The translations under genes were made by a program, and so were the position numbers. A stretch of 64,000 nt of DNA from Saprospiraceae bacterium (GTDB taxonomy: Bacteria; Bacteroidota; Bacteroidia; Chitinophagales; Saprospiraceae). Positions 48,554 to 58,199 of this stretch are shown here, one piece after another; position 1 is the stretch's first letter, and each line of letters begins with the position of its first letter. The stretch lies in the NCBI GenBank assembly GCA_016722285.1, contig JADKGI010000005.1:96150-160149 (forward strand), read 5' to 3'. Under the pieces are notes generated by a model. It did no database searches and was not told the DNA's origin. It saw nothing but the letters and a program-made list of their open reading frames with translations.

Positions 48554-48944
48554 CGGAAAATAAGTCCAGCGAATCCACACTTAAACGTCCTGAAGGTGAC
48601 CGGGTTTTAAAATGCCGTTGGTAGAAATGGACTTAAATAAATTCATAAAAATGAAGCAACCTGAAAGACAGTGACCGCTCTTTAACAATTTTCAAATCTA
48701 ATACCATGAGAATAGTGATAATGGGACTTCATGAAAACACAGAATTAAACCACATCAGGCGAAGGGAGTCATCAGCGTTCAGGTATTAGAAGGAAAAATG
48801 AATTTTATCACAGAAAAACAAAACACCTTGTTGGAAAAAGGACAAATGATCGTATTACATGAGAATATTACACACAGTGTATTGGCCCTGGCTGATACTT
48901 TCTTCCTTCTTACTCTTGCTATGAACACAAAAAAGGATCATTAA
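48550..48944 (+). CDS. Cupin-domain protein (multiple frameshifts)
   Basis: From MTENKSSES the reading continues LKRPEGDRVL, EMDLNKFI, ESDRSLTIFKSNTMRIVIMG-like text, then VISVQVLEGKMNFITEKQNT and LLEKGQMIVLHENITHSVLA. The G(x)5-H...G and P/EGxxxxxH-type cupin motifs are partly readable (LEGKM, EKGQMIVLHENITHSV). A small-molecule binding or regulatory role is likely. It overlaps the previous gene by 4 bp. Confidence 0.5.
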
Positions 48945-49177
48945 GAAATGCTTGGTGTGCACGACTTTAGGCTATTGCAAACCTTCACCGAAGTTCATTT
49001 CCTCCAAAACCTCCCAAACTTCGACGACAAGTCAAGCGATCTTTAATTGTCCTTTTCACTCAAACCCATTCTCTGACAAACTCCGAAAACAAATATCTTT
49101 CCCACCAGACCAGATGATCTTCGTCATATTTTGAAGTTTCCTCAGATAAATACTTGCAAATGTAAATAACATACCCT

Positions 49178-49185
49178 TATCTTTG
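49178..49185 (+). promoter_or_regulatory. Promoter -7 box
   Basis: TATCTTTG fits TAnnTTTG, with CTTG 21 bp upstream (49153-49156). It lies 37 bp before ATG 49223. Confidence 0.55.
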
Positions 49186-49222
49186 TGAGCGAATATCTAC
49201 TAACTTTTTTAATACACTAAAA

Positions 49223-49629
49223 ATGAACGGTAAAAATAACATCGCAATCGGGTTTTTAACCATGGGTTTTTTTATGGCTTACGGCTTTTTGCTCATTTAT
49301 TTGCGTGACTTTGCGCCCGGCAAAGAAGAATGGGTGAACACATATAGCATTGGCAAACATTTTGAAACCAGACTGGCTCATGTACACGGAAACTTATTTG
49401 CGTTTCTGAATATTTTAATCGGATACCTGCTTTTACACTTCAAAGACAAGCTCGAAAACGTAAACACCATATCATGGTTGGCACTTACGGATTATTGATG
49501 CCAATCGGAATACTTACTGAAGTGTATTTTGGATTACCGCCAGCTTTAGTATTAATAGGAGCAATGGCTATGACAGCTTCAGTGATTTATTTAGGAATTG
49601 CATTTCTTAAAATGAAAACATTAAACTAA
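49223..49629 (+). CDS. Four-helix integral membrane protein (frameshifted)
   Basis: Helix 1 is IAIGFLTMGFFMAYGFLLIY, then the conserved loop HFETRLAHVHGNLFAFLNIL (His-rich), and after one indel near 49490 LLMPIGILTEVYFGLPPALV and AMTASVIYLGIAFL. The His-x-His-x-N loop recalls small haem- or isomerase-type membrane proteins, but I cannot assign a family. It has its own promoter. Confidence 0.55.
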
Positions 49630-49756
49630 AAAATTGTAAAAGAAAAACACTATTCTATTAAACACAATTATCTAACTCCATCAAAACGCTTAATAATTAG
49701 GAGATGGTTCGAAGGGGAGCGATGAGAACATTAATTTTACTTAAAATATAAAAAAA

Positions 49757-50228
49757 ATGAACACAAACAGAATTGGTCTTGACAAAGACAAAGCTAAAAA
49801 CTTAGCTATCAAACTAAATATTTTACTAGTAAATTATTATTCCATTTTATCAAAACATAAGGGGATATCACTGGAATATCAAAGGTCAAAAGTTTTTTGA
49901 GCTACACCTTAAATTTGAAGAACTATACAATGATTTATTACTGAAGGTAGATGAAATAGCAGAGCGTATTCTTACATTGGGCGATACTCCGGAACATAAT
50001 TATTCAGAATATGCAAAAACATCGACAATAAAAGAAAGCGAAAAAATATCAGACGGTGTAAAAGCAGTTGAACAGATATTAGAAAGTTTCAAGACAGTTA
50101 TTCTTTTGCAAAGAGAAATGCTCGATCTTTCTGAAGAAGCAAATGATGAAGGCACAAATGCGCTCATGAGTGACTATATCAGAATGCAAGAAAAGTTAGT
50201 TTGGATGTACGCTTCATTTTTACATTAA
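49757..50228 (+). CDS. dps: Dps-family ferritin-like DNA-protection protein (frameshifted)
   Basis: This protein oxidises and stores iron and shields DNA in stress. It starts MNTNRIGLDKDKAKNLAIKL. The ferroxidase helix is in a second frame: WNIKGQKFFELHLKFEELY, then continues in the long segment DEIAERILTLGDTPEHNYSE with KLVWMYASFLH at the end. The ferroxidase His/Asp/Glu set is thus present. Shifts near 49860-49900 split it. Length is about 156 aa, normal for Dps. Confidence 0.82.
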
Positions 50229-50233
50229 AAGAA

Positions 50234-50833
50234 ATGACAGCAACCGTAACAGTAACAGATAGGCAACTGGAAATCATAGAAGCAGCAGGCAAAATACTTA
50301 CTTCATCTGGTATATGGTTTGACAATCAAAAAACCTGGCAAAAGAAATGCAGTTTTTCAAAGTGCTGTCTATAGACACTTTACAAGCAAGGAAGAAATAA
50401 TTATTAGCTTACTCGAATATCTGGCCAGGAGTATGGACGAGCGCTATACCGATGCTATTTCCAGTGAACTATCTCCCGGAAGAAAAATTCACCACATTAT
50501 TCCAAAATCAGTTTTCATTCTTTAAGGAGGACCCTCATTTTGGGTTGCTGTTTTTCTGACGGCCTGATGGAAGAAAGCCAACGTATCAACGAAACAATAC
50601 CGAATATAATGGCTGTAAAAATGAAACACCTAATGCCAATTATTTTGGAAGGGCAACACCAGAAAGTATTTACAAATTCAATAACTTCAGATGAGTTGAC
50701 GCAAATCGTGATTGGTACTTTCCGGCTTCAGATGTACAAATGGCGGGTTGCAAATTTTCAATTTGATATCATTAAAAATGGAGACCAAATGATACAATCT
50801 ATTTTAACATTGATAAAAACCAAATCGAAATGA
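50234..50833 (+). CDS. TetR/AcrR-family transcriptional regulator (frameshifted)
   Basis: A one-component repressor. The HTH is in pieces: TDRQLEIIEAAGKILTSSGI, then LTIKNLAKEMQFSESAVYRH-like text (indels at 50310-50350) and FTSKEEIIISLLEYLARSMD. The ligand domain follows: FSDGLMEESQRINETIPNIM and IVIGTFRLQMYKWR. About 195 aa. Its stop overlaps the start of the next membrane-protein gene (ATGA), suggesting they are co-regulated. Confidence 0.82.
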
Positions 50834-51228
50834 AAAAGTATATTTCAATCATTGCAGCAATCATCCTTGCTGGATTTGGACTGCTCACTTTATTCCTCCA
50901 GCAGCTCAGTTATTTTTGATCTGTTTGGCATCAGAGCCAAAGAAGGCAACTATGTTTTGTTTATTGTTTGGGCAAATTTTATATGCAGCATTCTTTATCT
51001 ATCTGCAGCTTATGTGGTTTATAAAGAGTAAAATGGACAATAAAACCATTAGGCATTTCTGTTCTTATTTTAATTATTGCTTTTATTGGTTTATTTTATC
51101 ATATCAACATGGGCGGTATTTATGAAACAAAAACTATCGGTGCTATGATATTTAGGATTTCAGCAACGCTTATATTTACTATTATTTCTTATTTCACCAT
51201 CAATAAAATTTTTCCAATTAAAACTTAA
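50830..51228 (+). CDS. Four-helix membrane protein co-transcribed with TetR (frameshifted)
   Basis: Helices are YISIIAAIILAGFGLLTLFL, LFIVWANFICSILYLSAAYV, ILIIAFIGLFYHINMGGIYE and ISATLIFTIISYFTI. There are indels near 50890 and 51030. It begins inside the TetR stop codon. Family and function are not recognised; it may be the regulator's target. Confidence 0.5.
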
Positions 51229-51232
51229 AATT

Positions 51233-51653
51233 ATGAATATCAAAAAATCAATTTTTAGCATGATCACTTTTGCTTTATTTCTGTTTAGTTGTGGAAACAA
51301 AAATAATGGAACCACAACCGAAAGTAATACTCCGACCATAGAACTTAACCATGGCGAAAAGTGGATGGTAAATACTGAAATGACCCTTACATCCTTGATG
51401 GTGAGAAATTGTTGTCTCTCATTACGATAGCAACGATTATGCTTCGCTGGCTGCACAATTGAAGCAAAAGAACACCAGCCTTATAAAAAGCTGTACGATG
51501 GATGGCAAAAGCCACGATGAATTGCATAAATGGCTGCACCCACACCTGGAATTGGTAGATGCGCTTTCTGCAGCAGATTCAAAGGAAGCTGCTAATAAAA
51601 TTATCATTCAATTAAGTGATTCTTATAAAATTTACAATCAATTTTTTCAATAA
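51233..51653 (+). CDS. Putative lipoprotein, about 138 aa (frameshifted)
   Basis: MNIKKSIFSMITFALFLFSC ends in a lipobox (LFSC) before GNKN. After a Thr/Asn linker it reads IELNHGEKWMVNTEMTPYIL, and after an indel near 51410 YASLAAQLKQKNTSLIKSCT, HDELHKWLHPHLELVDAL and SDSYKIYNQFFQ. Several His and Met residues could bind metal; this is inference. No family name is certain. Confidence 0.55.
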
Positions 51654-51669
51654 ATAAAAATCGAAGATT

Positions 51670-52068
51670 ATGAAGTATTGTAATTGTATAACAATAACGG
51701 GTACAAACGTATCAGAGATCCGTCCGGTCGTAGAAGACGCACTAAAAGCAGAAGGTTTTGGAGCTTAACGCACAGAAATTGACATTCAAGCTACGATGAA
51801 GAAGAAATAGATAAAGATATTTGCCGCACATCATCTTAGGTGCTTGCAATCCCGGATATGCTGATAAGTTTTATCTATTGACCCTAACATCAGCACCATG
51901 CTACCTTGTAATGTCACCATAAGAGAACTGGAAACCGGTGAAATCGAAATAGCAGCCATCGATCCATCGGTAGCCATGAGTGCAATAATCAATCAAGAAC
52001 TTGAAGTTTATGCAAAGAAAGTGAATGACAAATTACAAAATGTGCTTCATGCTATTAAAATAAAATAA
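51670..52068 (+). CDS. DUF302-domain protein (frameshifted)
   Basis: The reading is VSEIRPVVEDALKAEGFG, then EIDIQATMKKK, HHILGACNPGYADK, CNVTIRELETGEIEIAAIDP and ELEVYAKKVNDKLQNVLHAI. The LGACNP motif and the C-terminal IDP/D-P pattern are typical of DUF302. Function is unknown; such proteins often lie near redox or metal-stress genes. Three small indels are needed. Confidence 0.72.
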
Positions 52069-52155
52069 TATTGTGCCACCTGAATTTTTAAACTGATTAA
52101 AGGTTTAAATAATATGGCCTTGTTATCTACTTCAAAAACCCAGCTCATTAATCAT

Positions 52156-52522
52156 ATGCAAAGATATAAAACCGATCAACATCTTAGAAAAACTGTCACT
52201 GTTTACTGATCATTGAATGCCTAAAATTGTCGGCGAATTGAATGGCCAACAAGTAAAACTGGCAAAGTTAGGGAGAATTTGTAGTGGCATAAACACGATA
52301 AGGAAGATGAATTGTTTTTCGTAATAAATGGTATTTTAAAAATAGAATTCAGAGACAATGGTAGAAATCCATCCAGGTGAATTTATAATAGTGCTCTCGT
52401 GGAATTGAGCATAAGCCTGTTGCTATTTCTGAGAAATGTATCATGTCATTCGAACCAAATACCACTTTAAATACTGGTGACACTTTGAGTGAGTTGAGGT
52501 AGAGCAGTTAGATTGGATATAA
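52156..52522 (+). CDS. Cupin-domain protein (multiple frameshifts)
   Basis: Across frames I read INILEKLSLFTDH, MPKIVGELNGQQVKLAKL, EFVWHKHDKEDELFFVINGI, LKIEFRD, IHPGEFI, and EPNTTLNTGDT with EQLDWI. H-x-H(x4)E and PGEFI are the metal-binding cupin motifs, so the fold is clear. The role is unknown. An in-frame TGA after TDH is probably a misread Trp codon. Confidence 0.65.
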
Positions 52523-52968
52523 AATAGAAAATTTTAAAAATAACAGGTATTCATATTCCATTTATTACCATATCATTATTGACAATGCAAAGATACAGCA
52601 GCTTTAAACGAACAGAAATGGACGATTGCCGCATTCATATGGACAATTTCTTCAACAAAGGTGAAGGCATAAAAAGCAATTTCTTTTTTGGCTTTTAAGA
52701 CTTTGATAGGTATGTTGTTCAAGTGTTACTTTTCAACATTTTCAGACAGCATTGGACAATCTTATATCACCTATAGACATTAATAAGCATTAGAATTTAT
52801 TGGCAGTGGACAATAAATGGAAACCATCCAATTTATTCAATCTCGAAATTGAAGAAATTATTAACTTAAAACCAATGAAAGGAAAGGATAAGCCAATTCC
52901 GTAAATCAAATAAAGAGTTCTTTCCAAAATATAGAAATAATTTGAAAGATTAACATTAAATGTAAGAT
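52523..52968 (+). other. Unassigned coding-like stretch, 446 bp
   Basis: Fragments such as AVDNKWKPSNLFNLEIEEII, then NLKPMKGKDKPIP and a stop (about 52803-52904), look like real protein. The part before them cannot be joined into a frame I recognise. It is probably another frameshifted small gene. Confidence 0.3.
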
Positions 52969-53335
52969 ATGAACAACACAAATAATCACGATGTACGCAT
53001 TGCAAAAATGCGTTTATCGCCCAGTGTATCCCTCATTATCTCACAAAAGTGGAGAAGAAAGACAGATCAAAAGAAGAATTGCATTGGGTTATTCAGTGGC
53101 TAACTGGTTTGATGATAAAAGCTGCAGAAACTCATTGAAGAAAAGGTAACTTTTTGAAAATTATTTCGAATGCTGCATTACATCCTTCAATGTCCAACTA
53201 ATCACCGGTGTCTTTTAGGCCATCAGGATAGAAGAAATCGAAAATCCACTAACCCAATAGGTAAGGTATTTGGACAAGTTGGTAGATGAATTGGCAAAAG
53301 GACGCAAAATGGAGAAGATTTGTCTAGTTGAATAA
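52969..53335 (+). CDS. DUF2200 family protein (multiple frameshifts)
   Basis: The reading is NNHDVRIAKM, VYPHYLTKVEKK, KEELHWVIQWLTGFDDKKLQ, LIEEKVTFENFF, LITGVV-like text, RIEEIENPLTQ, and RYLDKLVDELAKGRKMEKIL. This matches the DUF2200 consensus along its full length of about 120 aa. Function is unknown. Five or more indels are needed. Confidence 0.75.
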
Positions 53336-53526
53336 AATGATAATCAATCGATTTGGTAAATTTTATCATATGACACAAAATCGCTATCGATATGACAAAA
53401 GATGCACTGCTGGTGACAACTATATTTATAAACTTTGCTACCAAAACCATAAACTTTGGACTTAAGTGAAATAATTACATTCATCTCTAAAGTTGCATCA
53501 AATAATTTAAACGTAACACAAACCAT

Positions 53527-54323
53527 TTATGACAGTAGAACTTTTTAATCAGGAATTTGAAGGTATCACAGGGCAGTTAAAATCTTACATTTTAAGAATA
53601 ACAATTGCATTGCAGATGCAGGACATCGTTCACGACACCTACCTGAAAGCGTTGGACAAATTACACACATTTCGGGCGACTCATCACTAAAAACATGGTT
53701 TTTTACCATTGCTTCAAAACCTGGCTAAAGACAATTTAAGAGCACAAAAACGCTGGACAGAAAATGTAACCGACATCACAAAAGAAGCGGCACTATCAAC
53801 AGACAGTTTTTTCAGGAAGCAATGCATATCCGAATGACTTCACCTCAGGGTCAATATGAAGCAAAGGAGCACATTGCATTTTGTTTTACCTGCATTTCAA
53901 AATCACTGCCATTAGAGCAACAGCTTTGTGTCTTTCTGAAAGAAGTTTACGAATTTAAAGTTTCTAAGTAGCTATTATATTGAAAGCAATGAAGCAATGA
54001 TTAAATATTACCTACACTCAGGAGATCAAAAAGGATTAATATTTTTGAGGACGATGTGCTTGATAAATAAAGAAGGTGTATGCCACCAATGCTCTGAACT
54101 CAACAGCATTTTCAACCCTAAGCAAAATACCCAGGAAGAATTAATGAAAATTGACTTGGTAAAAGATGCCGAAAAGGGGGATAAGGAACATTTGTTTGAT
54201 TTAAGAATGCAGATTTTAAAAGATATAGACCCATTTGAATCAAAGGCATCTACATTGCAATTGCATCATTTAGAACACAATAGGCAGGTGATGGAAAAAT
54301 ATTTGGAAAAAAATACGGAATAA
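53527..54323 (+). CDS. ECF RNA polymerase sigma factor (multiple frameshifts)
   Basis: Region 2 reads DIVHDTYLKALDKLHTF and a following SSLKTWFFTIASN; region 4 is seen as LPLEQQLCVFLKEVYEFKVS and EAMIKYYLHSG. The final 107-codon segment (GVCHQCSELNSIFNPKQN, then a helical tail) is in phase with it and probably the C-terminal extension of the same protein. Total is about 265 aa, longer than most ECF factors. It precedes the SRPBCC gene by 138 bp and may control it. Confidence 0.72.
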
Positions 54324-54461
54324 TCCTATCGTTTTGTTTAGCCCCATCGTCAGAATAGAAAGCAAAACAAAAAATGAATTGCCGAACAATCACGAACCCC
54401 TATTTTAAAAATAGGCAAAAAAGCAGGCAATTATTTATTCCTAATTTCAACAATCACAAAG

Positions 54462-54962
54462 ATGACCACAACAAAAAAAGCACAAAATGTCAATCTTAAT
54501 GACGATGTAAGGCAGGCGAAAGCCACAACCGTTAAAACAACTTTTCACAGAGAAACATCTGTCAGTACCGAAATTAATGCAGACCCTTCAATTGTATGGG
54601 CCTTGCTGACGAATGCTTCCGATTATTCCCGATGGAATTCAACTGTAACTTCAATTGAAGGAAATATTGCCTTAGGAGAAAAAATCAAATTAAAATCAAT
54701 CCTTGATGCCAGACGAACGTTTAAACTTAAAGTAAAAGAGTTTGAGCCAGAAAAGAAACTGGTTTGGGGAGACGGGCAAGGTAATCGTGTTTATACGATT
54801 GCAAAAATCGGAAAAGGCACTGTAATATTTTCCATGACTGAAAAAATCGGAGGATTAATGTTTCCACTTTATGCCAAAATGATTCCATCCTTTGACCAAT
54901 CATTTGAGCAATTTGCAAGTGATCTGAAAAAGGAATCGGAAACCATAATGGGTGCCAAATAA
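54462..54962 (+). CDS. SRPBCC (polyketide cyclase/START-like) protein, 166 aa
   Basis: This intact ORF carries the helix-grip fold: VSTEINADPSIVWALLTNAS, DYSRWNSTVTSIEGNIALGE, LKVKEFEPEKKLVWGDGQGN and a C-terminal helix SFDQSFEQFASDLKKESETI. Such proteins bind small hydrophobic ligands. It is one of the few unbroken genes beyond 46 kb. Confidence 0.82.
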   Translation: MTTTKKAQNVNLNDDVRQAKATTVKTTFHRETSVSTEINADPSIVWALLTNASDYSRWNSTVTSIEGNIALGEKIKLKSILDARRTFKLKVKEFEPEKKLVWGDGQGNRVYTIAKIGKGTVIFSMTEKIGGLMFPLYAKMIPSFDQSFEQFASDLKKESETIMGAK

Positions 54963-54987
54963 TTTTCAACTTTCAAAATCAACCAAT

Positions 54988-55304
54988 ATGAAAATAGTTA
55001 AAGTAACTTACACAACTAAAGCGGAATTCCTCAATAGAATCAAAGCAATATATTAAATGTTATGTCTGACTTGAAAAGGGGAAAACATCAAGGCATCAAT
55101 TACAATGCTTGTTTGTCTGCTGACAATAAAACATTTATTCACATTTTTCAAATCAAATGAAGACCAGATAATGCTTAATAGGTTGCCTTCTTTTATAAGA
55201 TTTCAGGGAATAATTAAAAAATCAAGCGGACTTGAAGTTCCACCCAAGCAAAATTACTGACATTAGTCGGAACATCAATCGATATTTTTAACACTAAACG
55301 GTAA
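54988..55304 (+). CDS. Small hypothetical protein, about 100 aa (frameshifted)
   Basis: The reading is MKIVKVTYTTKAEF, NVMSDLKRGKHQGINYNACL, KTFIHIAFFKSNEDQIMLN, LPSFIRFQ, and SGLEVPPKQ then LLTLVGTSIDIFN. I recall this arrangement from Bacteroidota genomes, often beside SRPBCC proteins, with a dimeric alpha-beta barrel-like look. No function is known. It follows the SRPBCC gene by 25 bp. Confidence 0.55.
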
Positions 55305-55313
55305 TTATAAAAA

Positions 55314-55725
55314 ATGAAAAACAAAATCGGAACCAAGGAGATCAAAGTGGTATTGAGGCACACCATGCCCCTAAATCTGAAGTACACTATGCATGTGGAT
55401 GAAAAGCGGCAAAAGTTTTAGTCTGTACTGTTGGCAAAACAGTCCTACTATATAATATTCAATGCCTTACGACCTCCACACAATGCTTAAAAACCATGGT
55501 GACTGGATGGAACTAGAGTAGTGCAGACGAACAAGAAACCTACCAAGAAGGAACTGTGGAAGCCTGGGAGTCGTTCAGAAAATAATCGTCGGTCGGTGGA
55601 TATGGTATGGACTCAAAAAGGACTTCGTGGACGATTCGGCATGTATATTCGCCATCAGATGGAAAAACTCCGGACTTGCTGACGTGACACATGAGCCCAA
55701 GGGAAATAAGATGAAAGCAAAGTAA
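55314..55725 (+). CDS. Hypothetical protein with conserved HGDWMEL motif (multiple frameshifts)
   Basis: Pieces in three frames are MKNKIGTKE, VCTVGKTVLLYNIQ, LHTMLKNHGDWMELE-like text, ADEQETYQEGTVEAW, and GLRGRFGMYI, then LADVTHEPKGNKMKAK. I believe this corresponds to a family I recall as DUF6855, but the number is from memory. Length is about 135 aa. Function is unknown. Confidence 0.5.
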
Positions 55726-56128
55726 AGACAAGCAGAAAATCTTCTGGCAAATATTATGTTTAAGTCAATTGGTGATCACAGAAGATAAATGGCAAAATTA
55801 TTGCAAAATTAGGTGAAATAACATATGATGCATATCAATCTAAAAACATTGTCCAAAATGCGGAAAAAGAAATTAAATAAAATACCTTCTGCATTGTAAT
55901 AATAAAGTTTAATTTGGTATCAAAATCAGATGTAACTTAAGGCGATTATAGCTTCCACCAAAGCTTTTCCTTTTACCAATGTATATATCCTACAATCTTG
56001 GTCAGACAGTCGTTTCGGCCTTTATAATGAGACAAGGTTTCCGATTACTTATATGTGATTAAATTGAACAAGCAGTATTCCACTTTGGATTTCTTTCAAG
56101 TCAAAGTCAAATTAGAAAAACATCGGGT
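55726..56128. other. Unassigned stretch, 403 bp
   Basis: Coding-like pieces such as KIIAKLGEITYDAYQS and KVSDYLYVIKLNKQYSTLDF are visible on the plus strand, but I cannot link them to a family or define a start. Confidence 0.35.
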
Positions 56129-56687
56129 ATGGATTATAACTTAAGTTATTATTTCTTTTACTTTTATGGACTTTTTGAAATCTGTTTAGGGTGTAAAGAC
56201 TAGAAGACGAAAATTAAAATTGTAAAATCGGGAGATAGATTTAGTATCTGGATTCTGAGTATTTCTATTGCGATTGGATATTGAGTTTCATTTAGTATTG
56301 CATCAACTCAGGTTGGTCGTATTCGGTATTAGGATTATTTTTGCCTTAGGATTAATTTTAATAAGCGTTGGATTGATAATAAATTAAGTCAATATATACA
56401 CTAAAGCAACATTTTACGTATGCTGTTAATAAGATAGAGGATCATGAGTTAATTGAAGTGGGATTATCATAGAAACACATCAGACATCCAGGATATTTGG
56501 GTCAACTGATTATTTTTCTCGGGATTTCAATATCCTTATCTAATTGGATATCGATTTTGTCTATGATGATTACAGTTTTATGTGGATATATTTATAGGAT
56601 AAATACAGAAGAGAAATTTTGGTAGCACATGGGTGAAATATATATTAATTATCAACTGGACTAAAAATTAATCCCAAGCTATACTAA
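56129..56687 (+). CDS. Isoprenylcysteine carboxyl methyltransferase (ICMT)-family membrane protein (multiple frameshifts)
   Basis: An SAM-dependent membrane methyltransferase-like protein. Across frames: IVKSGDRFSIWILSISIAIG, LISVGLIIRLSIYTLKQHFT-like text, KIEDHELIEVGLYRNIRHPG (the diagnostic RHPxY/G motif), YLGQLIIFLGISISLSNWIS, and EEKFMVAHMGEIYINYQ. The bacterial substrate is unknown. It spans the usual 180 or so residues. Confidence 0.7.
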
Positions 56688-57598
56688 ACTAAATCATTTC
56701 ACTCTGTGAGAAAAATAAGGGATTCTGGCGGTAGTTTTGTCGATGTTACTACTTGAAAGTTTGCTAAATATAAAGAGGAAAATGATATTCCTTCCCAAAA
56801 CAGGTGTTTTGCATTTCCAATGACCAATTGACCCGGATAATGTTGGCAAAAGGCGGGCCGAAGTGGGCTAAGTTCTATTCAGAGCTATCTTTCCATTTGG
56901 GATGACCTGGAATGTAGGATTAGTTACAAGAAAAAACTACCCGAATATGAGGTAAACAAAAACAATAAATAATAGGCGGATGCTGCAGGGCGTAGCAACT
57001 GGTGGGTGAATAGGTTATTTGATCATTTTAACACATTGTCTGCCCAGATTAGAGATCCATTAAATCGACATCTATCCAAACTAATGACCAGACAGACCAC
57101 CGAAAGCAAATCGCGCTTTTTATTAGACGTCGAAATAGCCCGGACAATTGAAAAGGGTGTAGCAAAAATATAATCCCACGTTCAGTATGCCTAATCAACA
57201 GCCATGTACCCTCTGCGGGAAGATGAGATAGTTCAGTTTGAGCGAAGTTTTAACCAACATAAGAAAACAGAGAGATTTAAAAGTGTATTTATTGATTTTG
57301 GTCGCGTTGTCAGATTTTCCAGAAGGTAAAGGTGATGACGCCTATTCGGAAAATGAAGCATTTCATGAACTCCGAAAGGTTATTAAGAGGCATTGATGCT
57401 GGACACTTGGTTACTTGCACCCCATATCACTCATTCACCCGAGAAATGCAGTTTGTACAGTTAGACATATCTTCACTGACATTGGAGTCAGAAATTTTCC
57501 AAAAGAATCATATTCCGAAAAAATCAGGTCATCAGATTGTTTATGTCACAGACCCGTGGCAAATATTATATGAATCTGATACGGTGTGATTTACACTT
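56688..57598 (+). other. Unassigned coding-like stretch, about 0.9 kb
   Basis: Plus-strand fragments include LLAKGGPKWAKFYSELSFHL, WWVNRLFDHFNTLSAQIRDP, LLDVEIARTIEKGVAKI, LSDFPEGKGDDAYSENEAF and GHLVTCTPYHSFTREMQFVQ; the last (57332-57589) is an 85-codon open frame. They look like real protein broken by indels, possibly two genes, but I do not recognise the family. Confidence 0.35.
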
Positions 57599-58047
57599 TT
57601 AGTCGGTATCTCGTTTTAGTTCCCGTCGCTGACAAAATGAGCTCTGAACATTGGCGATATTGTCGAGTGATGCCAGTTTTTACTCACAAAGCGCTGATAA
57701 GATCCTATCCTTTTCTACTACTTTTTCGAAGATAATCATACATGCCTGCTATATGATAACATTAGTACACTTAGTCAAATCTGACAATTTCTTCCTGAAA
57801 CTTTTCTATCATATCCTTCTGATGATTTTTGAGGGAAACATTACCTCACAATCAATCCAAAGCCCATTTTTTTGCATCAATAATGACATTATATCGGTGA
57901 TAAAACCTTCTTTCTCGAACTTTTTCAGTCGTTCGAAGGTGGGAGTTGGGCTGAGATTGATATTTTCACTCAGTTCTTTGATCGTAATTTTAGCATTACT
58001 CTTAGTACAATTCTTATGATGTCCAGATCAAATGAAGTCAAAGGCAT
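57599..58047 (-). CDS. Lrp/AsnC-family transcriptional regulator (multiple frameshifts)
   Basis: The start MPLTSFDLDIIRI (Met 58047) leads to the HTH: KNAKITIKELSENINLSPTP, then TFERLKKFEKEGFITDI, as in Lrp. The ligand (RAM) domain follows as MGFGLIV-like text, MIEKFQEEIVRFD, YHIAGMYDYL and RFVSKKLASLDNIANVQS. It is divergent from methionine gamma-lyase and probably controls it in response to an amino acid. Confidence 0.78.
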
Positions 58048-58085
58048 ACGAAAGATTAATTTTCTGTTTATGAATAATATAATAC

Positions 58086-58118
58086 AAATATGCGTTAATA
58101 ATGCAAATTAGCATATTT
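58086..58118. promoter_or_regulatory. Palindromic operator candidate between lrp-like and lyase genes
   Basis: AAATATGC (58086-58093) and GCATATTT (58111-58118) form an 8-bp inverted repeat. More TATGC/TTATGC half-sites follow up to about 58175. Position and symmetry suit binding by the divergent Lrp-like regulator. Confidence 0.5.
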
Positions 58119-58199
58119 ATGGAAATATATTCTAAATTATTATGCAAAATGTAGAATAATATGTAAAATAGTATGCTGCGACAGGTCATTAAGGTAATA

